Of a stretch of DNA of 5,768 bases, positions 1 to 5,641 are shown one piece after another (positions within the stretch are counted from its first letter, which is position 1; each line of letters opens with the position of its first letter). The translations under genes and the position numbers were made by a program. Under the pieces are notes generated by a model. It worked only from the letters and a program-made list of their open reading frames with translations. It was not told the origin of the DNA and did not search any database. Origin of the DNA: an uncultured Selenomonas sp. (GTDB lineage: Bacteria > Bacillota > Negativicutes > Selenomonadales > Selenomonadaceae); the NCBI GenBank assembly GCA_938045435.1, contig CALIBA010000073.1, positions 1-5,768 on the forward strand, in the 5' to 3' direction.

Positions 1-424
1 AGGTGCAGGGAGACAAGGTCACGGCAAGAGTCGGCGGGAACCTCAATATTGAGACACTCCAGGAGAAAGAGTTCTATGAGGAGCAGAATACCTCTGCAGG
101 CTTTGGCATCTCTTGGAATGTCAACCAAACAAAAAAGGAAACGACGGACACCAACGGAGATACGAAGATAGAAACGCTTCGTTCCTTCTCCAAGCCCACA
201 TTCAGCGGATCTTGGAACAAAGGAAATATCGACTCCCACTATCGCAGTGCACGCGATCAGGCAGGATTCTTTGCCGGGAGCAAGGGCTTTGATATCTACG
301 TCGAAAAGAATACCGACCTTAAGGGCGGCGTGATCGCGAGCGAGGCAAGTGCTGACAAAAATCGTCTCTCAACGGGTACTCTCTCCTTTAGTGACCTCCA
401 TAATGAAGCGGATTACAGTGCAAG
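1..424 (+). repeat. CdiA backbone direct repeat, copy 1
   Basis: Aligns without net indels to 3277-3700 (constant offset 3276). Of the first 55 bases 51 are identical, and the last shared block is GCGGATTACAGTGCAA at 408-423. Beyond this point nucleotide similarity drops, although SAIAPGT reappears in both proteins. Confidence 0.85.
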
Positions 425-2084
425 CAGTTTTGAAACAGGGCTTACAACAACGACGAAGTATAAAATCGAAAACAATGAACTTCGTCCACATAATACATTG
501 ACCATTACGCCAATCCCTGGCATTACTATTAGCAATAATGCTTCTACAACAACACAGAGTGCAATCGCACCGGGGACGGTCATTGTCCACGCAGGCGACA
601 GTGATGCACTTAATAAAGTTCTTCGCAGTACAGAAAATACACTGAACGCCCTAGACCAAATTTTCTCTAGAGAAGATGTCAATGAACAAAAAGAATTGGC
701 GGAAACCTTCTCACGTCTTCTGAACCAAGAAATCGGTGATTTTTCCCAGCGGATGCAGGAGAGAGCCAAAGCCCCAGAAGAACGAAAGAAATGGGCTGAA
801 GGAAGTATCAATATAACTCTTTTGCGTGCTCTTGGAAGCGGAATTGCCGCCTCCTTTGGAGGAAAAGACGCGCTGTCTGGTGCGACAGGTAGCATAGTAC
901 ACGATCTCTTTGCCAAAGAGATTGCAAAAATCCCCGACGATAATCTACAACTTCTTGCTACCGCTTTCATTGCCGGAGCAACAGCAAAACTGTTAAATCG
1001 AGACGCGCGCACCTCTGCCGAAACGGCAGTCTATGCCGTTCATTATAATGCACACGGGCATAGACGACGGTTTGACGGAGAGGTTGTCTATCGTGATGGA
1101 AAATATTACCGTTATGATAAGGCTAGTGGCAACGAGGACGAAATCGAAAAACCTGAAGAGGGAATGTACATTTGGAAAGATGATGAAGATGGTTCTGGAA
1201 ACGGTCAAGACTACAAAATTGTCTCTACCGATGTATCTCCGGATGGTCTATTGAAAATTGATGGCGACTATACTTCCATTGAGCTAGACCAAAACGGAAA
1301 AGTTGTTTTTATTGGTGGAAATTCAAAGCTACGAGAAGAACTTAATCTGCACCCTGTCTCATCTGACGTCTCATCAAAAACACAACCGTTTCAAGGAAAA
1401 AAGCTTCGCTTCATTGATGGTTATTGGCAGGGCATAAAAGATGGAGGAAGTGAATATGTAGACGATCTCAAAGAAATGGTACAAAATCCATTTGATATTG
1501 CAATCAATCTCGTGGATTTGATAAAAGCTGTTAAAGAAGATCCTACCCTTGCATCAGAAATCGGGGAAGCAAAACTAAACGAGTGGTCCGATATTGTACA
1601 CAATGTCGTCCACGGATCTCAAGTTGAGCGAGGTCGTGAACTTGGACACCTTACTGTAAATATACTCTCTATCCTCATTCCTGCAGGCAATGTTGGAAAA
1701 GTAGCAAAACTATCTAAGTTATCGAAGTGGGCATCAGTATTTAAAAACGCAGAAAAAACCACACTGTTGCATATTCCACAGGTAGGAAACAAACTAGAGT
1801 ATGTCTTTGGAAAGGCAACTGGAAACCTTCATAACATACAACGTTCTGTTGACCTTCAAAGAAAGGTGAACAGTATTGGCATCTACGATAATGAAAACGG
1901 AAGAAAAATTATTTTGGATGCTCTATCTCGTACACTAAATGATAAAACATCCATAAAAGAGAGTTTACGAGACGGAAGGACATTAAGAGAATCTCTTCTG
2001 GTTGGTCCTCAGGGAGTATTAAAAATGGAAACAATATGGGATGGAGAAAAACTAATTACAGTTAAAATCCTTGGGAGTAAATAG
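3..2084 (+). CDS. CdiA-like contact-dependent inhibition toxin, C-terminal part (5' end probably outside window), unnamed toxin domain
   Basis: This is the 3' end of a filamentous-haemagglutinin/CdiA-type exoprotein, expected to be secreted by a two-partner system and to deliver its tip into neighbouring cells. The frame is open to the left edge. The GTG at 3 is probably an internal Val codon, because the same GTG at 3279 is preceded in frame by more backbone. Residues about 1-141 are haemagglutinin-repeat backbone (GDKVTARVGGNL, SARDQAG, LSTGTLSFSDL), and SAIAPGT follows near 190. An Ala/Gly-rich hydrophobic linker (about 270-335) ends at HYN (347-349), where a VENN-like boundary would be expected. 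Residues 473-578 (GYWQGIKDGGSEY, ERGRELG, then a hydrophobic stretch and KVAKLSKL) resemble pretoxin/entry segments of polymorphic toxins. The last 100 residues or so (GNLHN 607-611, RS 614-615, RESLLVGPQG 662-671, then strands to the end) look like a compact toxin domain that I cannot assign. A nuclease is a guess. The probable immunity gene starts 49 bases downstream. Confidence 0.85.
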   Translation: MQGDKVTARVGGNLNIETLQEKEFYEEQNTSAGFGISWNVNQTKKETTDTNGDTKIETLRSFSKPTFSGSWNKGNIDSHYRSARDQAGFFAGSKGFDIYVEKNTDLKGGVIASEASADKNRLSTGTLSFSDLHNEADYSASSFETGLTTTTKYKIENNELRPHNTLTITPIPGITISNNASTTTQSAIAPGTVIVHAGDSDALNKVLRSTENTLNALDQIFSREDVNEQKELAETFSRLLNQEIGDFSQRMQERAKAPEERKKWAEGSINITLLRALGSGIAASFGGKDALSGATGSIVHDLFAKEIAKIPDDNLQLLATAFIAGATAKLLNRDARTSAETAVYAVHYNAHGHRRRFDGEVVYRDGKYYRYDKASGNEDEIEKPEEGMYIWKDDEDGSGNGQDYKIVSTDVSPDGLLKIDGDYTSIELDQNGKVVFIGGNSKLREELNLHPVSSDVSSKTQPFQGKKLRFIDGYWQGIKDGGSEYVDDLKEMVQNPFDIAINLVDLIKAVKEDPTLASEIGEAKLNEWSDIVHNVVHGSQVERGRELGHLTVNILSILIPAGNVGKVAKLSKLSKWASVFKNAEKTTLLHIPQVGNKLEYVFGKATGNLHNIQRSVDLQRKVNSIGIYDNENGRKIILDALSRTLNDKTSIKESLRDGRTLRESLLVGPQGVLKMETIWDGEKLITVKILGSK

Positions 2085-2100
2085 TTCAAACGAGTAGAAT
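2071..2100 (+). promoter_or_regulatory. Possible sigma-70-type promoter for the first immunity gene
   Basis: TTGGGA (2071-2076) and TAGAAT (2095-2100) are 18 bases apart. They match the -35 and -10 consensus at four and five of six positions respectively. The pair overlaps the last codons of the toxin gene and ends 33 bases before the immunity ATG. A local promoter would let the immunity gene be made without read-through from a very long upstream gene. In AT-rich DNA such matches arise by chance, so this is weak. Confidence 0.25.
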
Positions 2101-2121
2101 GTAAATTGCTAAGCTAATTAT

Positions 2122-2126
2122 GGAGA
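2122..2126 (+). promoter_or_regulatory. Ribosome binding site of the first immunity gene
   Basis: GGAGA lies seven bases before the ATG at 2134. It supports that start and independent translation of the immunity gene rather than coupling to the toxin stop at 2084. Confidence 0.65.
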
Positions 2127-2133
2127 AAATATT

Positions 2134-2646
2134 ATGAAAGAAAAAAAGTCCACAAATGAATATATTCTATATGAAATGGAATCTAAATGTGAAGCACAAG
2201 ATTATATAACAAAGAAAGATGGCATGTTATTAGATACAAAAAAAGATGATCCTTATAAATACTATGTAGTCGAATATGATGCTCTACCACCAATAGCCAT
2301 ATTCAGTGAAGACCATGGAATTGCCCCATTATTTGAGTCGGATAACGAATATCTCTTTATTGGGGTAGATTCTAGAATTTATCAAATAAGAAAGAAGGTA
2401 TGTTGGCTTCTTTTTCTTGATTCTCAAATTTTCGATATAACAATATTACGTAAAGAAAGGAAGATTTGTATTATTTGTGAAGTTAATGTGTACATACTTG
2501 ATTTCAACGGGCAAATAATATGGGATAAAAATTTTGATATAATTGTCGATTGGAAATATAGTAAAAATCAAACAGAATTGATGTTATATGACATAAATAA
2601 CAAATCATTCTGTCTATCTCTTGCAAACAAGATACAGCTAACATAA
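2134..2646 (+). CDS. Probable immunity protein for the upstream CdiA-like toxin (unrecognised family)
   Basis: The gene encodes 170 residues with no signal peptide and no obvious transmembrane helix, so it is probably cytoplasmic. I do not recognise a named family. The N-terminus is Lys/Glu-rich. The middle and end alternate short hydrophobic strands with polar turns (AIFSED, EYLFIGVDSRIYQI, ICIICEVNVYILDFNGQIIWD, TELMLYDINNKSFCLSL), which suggests a mostly beta fold with propeller-like blades. The immunity role is inferred from position: a small gene 49 bases after the stop of a CdiA-like toxin gene, same strand, with its own GGAGA site. Composition is far more AT-rich than the toxin backbone (17 G+C in the 60 bases 2581-2640), typical of horizontally exchanged immunity genes. 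It would be expected to bind and neutralise the domain at residues 590-693 of the upstream protein. It could instead be an unrelated orphan. Confidence 0.75.
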   Translation: MKEKKSTNEYILYEMESKCEAQDYITKKDGMLLDTKKDDPYKYYVVEYDALPPIAIFSEDHGIAPLFESDNEYLFIGVDSRIYQIRKKVCWLLFLDSQIFDITILRKERKICIICEVNVYILDFNGQIIWDKNFDIIVDWKYSKNQTELMLYDINNKSFCLSLANKIQLT

Positions 2647-2666
2647 ACGCCTTTTAAGGAAATTAA

Positions 2667-2717
2667 AAAATAAGAAAGAAGCGCTATGAAGTTGAGATCC
2701 GCTTTAGGGAGGAATAA
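2667..2717 (+). pseudogene. Remnant 3' tail of a lost toxin gene
   Basis: After the TAA at 2664-2666 this frame reads KIRKKRYEVEIRFREE and stops at TAA 2715-2717, three bases before the ATG of the next gene. The alternating charged/hydrophobic pattern (YEVEIRF) looks like a terminal beta strand. The stop-to-ATG spacing, with AGGGAGG inside the last codons, is what is normally seen between a CDI or Rhs toxin gene and its immunity gene. I infer that the rest of the cognate toxin was deleted when the cassette was inserted here. Sixteen codons can be open by chance, so the evidence is mostly position. Confidence 0.4.
2706..2712 (+). promoter_or_regulatory. Strong ribosome binding site of the orphan immunity gene
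   Basis: AGGGAGG, eight bases before the ATG at 2721, is the best Shine-Dalgarno match in the window. It fixes that start. It also overlaps the last codons of the putative toxin tail, as in translationally coupled toxin-immunity pairs. Confidence 0.75.
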
Positions 2718-2720
2718 CGC

Positions 2721-3191
2721 ATGGATAACCAGATGGTAGAAGTATTAAATAGTATTCGTTTTGCAGAGAGATATCAAGCTCTCCGCATGCAGTATTCTTT
2801 TGATCTAAAAGAGAGTTTTGAAGACTACGATAATCAATATGTCTTGAAAATGCTTCAAGATATAGGTTATGCGGCAGTAAAATATAGGAAAAGAGAGGAT
2901 TTTTTTCAAGCAAAAAAAAAGAGCAACATATACGAATTTAGATATCATATATGTATAAAGTATGGTATTGCCGAATTGATGTGGTACGTTATGAAGGATA
3001 ATAAGTATTATGCTGGAGGATCTTTCCCTAATTTAGAACATGAACTGCTGAATTTGGGAAATGGAAATCGTCTGCCAAATTTCCGTAATTACGAAGATCT
3101 GCATGAAATTCTCACAATAGCATTCCAGATGTGCGAAGATATGACAGACGCCTTTTTGAGAATCTATGGGGAATCATCACAAGAAGGCTGA
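2721..3191 (+). CDS. Orphan immunity-type protein without an adjacent intact toxin
   Basis: The gene encodes 156 residues, soluble by inspection, with no signal peptide. The N-terminal half is helical and charged (ESFEDYDNQYVLKMLQDIGY). Strands follow (YEFRYHICIKYGIAELMWYV, DNKYYAGGSF), then a Pro/Asn turn (RLPNFRNYEDLHEIL) and a terminal helix (AFQMCEDMTDAFLRIYG). From memory this organisation (strand pair with hydrophobic core, GG, a proline-containing loop, a YxxLxEIL helix) recurs among small immunity proteins of polymorphic toxin loci, but I cannot give a family name. No complete toxin lies directly upstream. The gene before it is another immunity-type gene, and only a putative 16-codon toxin tail (2667-2717) remains. 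The strong AGGGAGG site indicates it is still translated. Eight bases after its stop the next CdiA backbone copy is open in frame (from 3198), so it sits at a cassette junction. Likely role: protection against a toxin of sibling strains. This is inferred from context. Confidence 0.75.
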   Translation: MDNQMVEVLNSIRFAERYQALRMQYSFDLKESFEDYDNQYVLKMLQDIGYAAVKYRKREDFFQAKKKSNIYEFRYHICIKYGIAELMWYVMKDNKYYAGGSFPNLEHELLNLGNGNRLPNFRNYEDLHEILTIAFQMCEDMTDAFLRIYGESSQEG

Positions 3192-3197
3192 TTTTGA

Positions 3198-3278
3198 AGG
3201 CTCTCCCCTGCCCTCGTCCGTGCAGAGGACAATGCAGTTATTGTCTCCGGCAAGGATACGGACATCATCGGGAGCAAG
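3198..3278 (+). other. In-frame CdiA backbone sequence upstream of the GTG of the second module (no start codon)
   Basis: Reading back from the GTG at 3279 the same frame stays open to the TGA at 3195-3197. It encodes recognisable haemagglutinin-repeat sequence (ALVRAEDNAVIVSGKD, then TDIIGSK). There is no ATG and no other GTG or TTG in this frame. The backbone is therefore truncated at its 5' side at about 3200, as expected for a displaced cdiA-CT cassette that lacks secretion signal, TPS domain and most of the stalk. Confidence 0.75.
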
Positions 3279-3700
3279 GTGCAGGGCGACAAGGTCACCG
3301 CAAGAGTCGGCGGGAACCTCAGCATTGAGACCCTCCATGAGAAAGAGACCTATGAGGAGCAGAATACCTCCACGGGCTTTGGGATTTCTTGGAACGTCAA
3401 CATGACGAAAACCAAGACCACGGGGCCGAATAAAGAATCCATAGAGACCACCACCCGCTCCTTCGCCAAGCCCAACATCGGCGGATCCTTCAGCAAAGGA
3501 ACGATCAACTCCCACTACAGGAGTGCAAGAGATCAGGCGGGCATCTTTGCCGGAACCGGCGGCTTTGATCTCTTGGTCGGGAAGAATACCGATCTGAAGG
3601 GCGCACTCATCGCAAGTAAGGCAACAGCGGACAAGAACAAACTCTCTACCGGCACACTCTCCTTCAGCGATCTGGAGAATGAGGCGGATTACAGTGCAAA
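3277..3700 (+). repeat. CdiA backbone direct repeat, copy 2
   Basis: Partner of 1-424 in the same orientation and reading frame. Recombination between the two copies would delete 2085-3191 and place the WHH nuclease tip on the upstream gene. Confidence 0.85.
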
Positions 3701-5216
3701 GAGCATCGGTGCCGCCTACCATAAGTACGGCAACTACGAAAATATGACGAAGGCCGAGAAAGATAAAGTCTACAACACCAAAGGTCTTGCGCCGAATATC
3801 TCCATGCCGGTCAAGGGCAATGCGAGCAGCACGACAACGTCTGCCATTGCTCCCGGCACCATCGACATCAGGGAGAATCCGACGCAGGACATCTCGGCAC
3901 TGAGCCGTGACACAGAGAACGCGCTCAATAAGCTTGGCCGAATCTTTGACAAGAAGAAGATCGAGGAGCAGCAGGAGCTTGCGGCTGTCTTCGGTGAGGA
4001 GGCATTCCGTCTCGCCCACAACATGAAGGACGATGGGAGCGGACGAAAGATAATTGTTCATGCCGCCATCGCCGGACTCATGAGTCGGATCACAGGAGCA
4101 GGTTTCACCTCAGGTGCCGTAGCTGGAGCTCTGAACGAAGCACTGATCAACAGCCTCAAAGGACTAGACCCCGGCACAGCGCAAATCGTCAGCGCCATCA
4201 TTGGCGCCACTGCGGCGAAAGTCGCCGGAGGAAGTGCCGCTGCAGGAGCATCTGCAGCGGCGAGTGGGACAAAGTGGAACCTTCTGAGCACACCTGACTA
4301 CAACGAAATGCAGCGTCGTATGAAAGAAGCGAAGACGGATGAGGAACGAAAAGCAATCTATGAAGAGTATGAGAGAAAAGATAAAGAACAGGAGGAAGAA
4401 GAAGCGGCAAAAATAGCTGAATGGACTCGTGCAGGAATTATTCCAGAAACGAGAATGGTTGATTTCCTTAACGAAGATTATTCAGGCTATGTCTCCATTA
4501 AAGATGGACTTCCTGTTTATCGAACACCTTCTGTGACAGTATCATCATCATTGCATACTATATTTGATTATGCAGGCTACTTTGGACTGATCGGAACTTT
4601 TGCTGCAGGCGTAGATGCTGCCTTATTCTATCTGGAAGGAGACCATGAAGCTGCCGGGTGGGCAGCGATATCAGCCATCCCCTTTATGAAATTTGGAAAA
4701 GGGTTAAAAGAAATCAAAGGTTTCAGAGGAGTTAGTCCCTTTGAAAAAGGTGTGCCTTCACAAGTACCAAAGAAAACGCCCAATGACGTGGATATCCCAC
4801 AGTTCGGCTCGCATCCCAAAGAGGTCGAAAAAAATCTTTTTCCACCAGGGACGACAAATAAAGGATTTGACAGTTTTACTGCATTGAAAGGATATTTAGA
4901 ACCTGCAGGCGAGAATATGCAATGGCATCATATTGTCGAGCAATCACAAATCAAATCCAATAGAGCCGGATTTTCCCCTGAACAGATTCATAACGTAGGC
5001 AATGTTGTTGCTTTGCCAAGCGGAAAAGGAAGTATCCATGCAAAAATAAGCAGTATATACTCTTCAATTCAGCCTTTTACAGGAGGAAAAACTGTACGAG
5101 ACTGGTTGTCAACAAAAACTTTTGAAGAACAATTTGAGTTCGGGAAAAGGCAATTAGAGAAATTTGGTACAATGACATTGGATCATGGAAGATGGGTATT
5201 TAAACCATTTGAGTAA
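3279..5216 (+). CDS. Orphan CdiA-CT-like module with C-terminal WHH-type HNH nuclease toxin
   Basis: 645 codons if the GTG at 3279 is used. GGGAG four bases upstream could act as a ribosome site but is itself part of conserved backbone, so the gene may be silent until recombined. Residues 1-140 repeat the backbone of the first gene, and SAIAPGT and a DTENALNKLGRIFDKK helix follow. A very Ala/Gly-rich hydrophobic linker (258-328) ends in GTKWN (330-334), the likely VENN-equivalent boundary. A charged coiled-coil-like stretch (about 338-385) comes next. A pretoxin segment (425-480; FDYAGYFGLIGTFAAGVDAA, YLEGDHEAAGWAA, then FGKGLKEIKG) matches the D..G..aD..ny..GD..aA pattern of polymorphic toxins. 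The tip carries QWHHIVEQ (548-555), IHNVGN (570-575) and a later His587 followed by IS, then VRDWL and FEEQFEFGKRQLEKFG. This is the pattern of WHH/AHH-type nucleases of the HNH/endonuclease VII superfamily, with the paired His as probable metal/catalytic residues. Predicted target is nucleic acid in the recipient cytoplasm. The immunity gene follows after 27 bases. Confidence 0.85.
   Translation: MQGDKVTARVGGNLSIETLHEKETYEEQNTSTGFGISWNVNMTKTKTTGPNKESIETTTRSFAKPNIGGSFSKGTINSHYRSARDQAGIFAGTGGFDLLVGKNTDLKGALIASKATADKNKLSTGTLSFSDLENEADYSAKSIGAAYHKYGNYENMTKAEKDKVYNTKGLAPNISMPVKGNASSTTTSAIAPGTIDIRENPTQDISALSRDTENALNKLGRIFDKKKIEEQQELAAVFGEEAFRLAHNMKDDGSGRKIIVHAAIAGLMSRITGAGFTSGAVAGALNEALINSLKGLDPGTAQIVSAIIGATAAKVAGGSAAAGASAAASGTKWNLLSTPDYNEMQRRMKEAKTDEERKAIYEEYERKDKEQEEEEAAKIAEWTRAGIIPETRMVDFLNEDYSGYVSIKDGLPVYRTPSVTVSSSLHTIFDYAGYFGLIGTFAAGVDAALFYLEGDHEAAGWAAISAIPFMKFGKGLKEIKGFRGVSPFEKGVPSQVPKKTPNDVDIPQFGSHPKEVEKNLFPPGTTNKGFDSFTALKGYLEPAGENMQWHHIVEQSQIKSNRAGFSPEQIHNVGNVVALPSGKGSIHAKISSIYSSIQPFTGGKTVRDWLSTKTFEEQFEFGKRQLEKFGTMTLDHGRWVFKPFE
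3889..4008 (+). repeat. CdiA linker repeat shared with the third copy
   Basis: Matches about 5646-5768 in the same orientation. The 36 codons 3900-4007 align without gaps to 5660-5767. The first gene has only a diverged protein-level relative here (near 600-720, QIFSREDVNEQKELAETF). Confidence 0.8.
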
Positions 5217-5231
5217 ATATTTACAGTAGAA

Positions 5232-5236
5232 AGGGA
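5232..5236 (+). promoter_or_regulatory. Ribosome binding site of the DUF2019-like immunity gene
   Basis: AGGGA, seven bases before the ATG at 5244, supports that start. Confidence 0.55.
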
Positions 5237-5243
5237 TGCACCC

Positions 5244-5591
5244 ATGAAAAAGACTTCTGATTTAATTTTATACTACGAAAAAATATGTGAACAATGGGGA
5301 GAGTATATTGCAAGCGGGGGGAATTCACGCAAAGCTAATGTATTATATAAAAAGATCAGGACTATTGAGAGTCAAATAAAGGAAACTAAGGATGGAAAGC
5401 TACGACTTTTATCTTTTTTAGATCATCCTAGCGGTTATGTACGCTTAAATGCTGCTGTATCATTATTGAATTTTTTCTCTCCCCAAGCAGAAAAATGTTT
5501 AGAAAGCCTTGCAAAAGAACGGGAAAACTTAGGCTTCATTGCAGAAATAACATTAAGCGAATGGAGAAAAGGTACGTTAAATGTACAATAA
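5244..5591 (+). CDS. DUF2019-like immunity protein for the WHH nuclease toxin
   Basis: The gene encodes 115 residues, all helical by inspection, soluble, with no signal peptide. A first helical pair (7-22 and 28-46, with NVLYKKIRTIESQIKE) is followed by LRLLSFLDHPSGYVRLNAA (53-71), which has the HEAT-repeat-like L..HP...VRL.AA signature of DUF2019 proteins. A last helix ends in a short tail. Length also fits that family. DUF2019 is known from surveys of polymorphic toxin loci as an immunity family. Its assignment to this nuclease rests on adjacency: 27 bases downstream, same strand, own ribosome site. It would act in the producer cytoplasm by binding the nuclease tip. The coding sequence is AT-rich relative to the toxin backbone, as for the other two immunity genes here. 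The family call is from memory of the motif, not from a profile search. Confidence 0.8.
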   Translation: MKKTSDLILYYEKICEQWGEYIASGGNSRKANVLYKKIRTIESQIKETKDGKLRLLSFLDHPSGYVRLNAAVSLLNFFSPQAEKCLESLAKERENLGFIAEITLSEWRKGTLNVQ

Positions 5592-5641
5592 ATATATTGG
5601 AATAATGAAAATCAAAAAGTCCTTCAAGTTTGACAAAATAC

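Noticed and set aside
413..1012. Open frame of 199 codons on the - strand
   Set aside because: It is antisense to the first CdiA-like gene, whose protein has clear family motifs. The - strand product has none.
2686..2739. ATG-started small frame (MKLRSALGRNNAWITRW) overlapping the start of the orphan immunity gene
   Set aside because: It has no Shine-Dalgarno site of its own. The overlapping frame with the AGGGAGG-led ATG at 2721 is much better supported.
3131..3405. Two short + strand frames (3131-3328 and 3166-3405) bridging the immunity gene and the second backbone copy
   Set aside because: They are out of frame with both real genes and have arginine/serine-rich junk composition. They exist only because the join is GC-rich.
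3177..4061. Long open frame of 294 codons on the - strand
   Set aside because: It lies opposite the conserved CdiA backbone. Its product is a low-complexity Cys/Arg/Leu-rich shadow, with no ribosome site or family resemblance.
5592..5641. Intergenic stretch examined for a terminator or attachment site
   Set aside because: No stable inverted repeat followed by a T-run and no repeat of the other junctions was found. The other gaps (2085-2133, 2647-2720, 5217-5243) likewise show no terminator hairpin.
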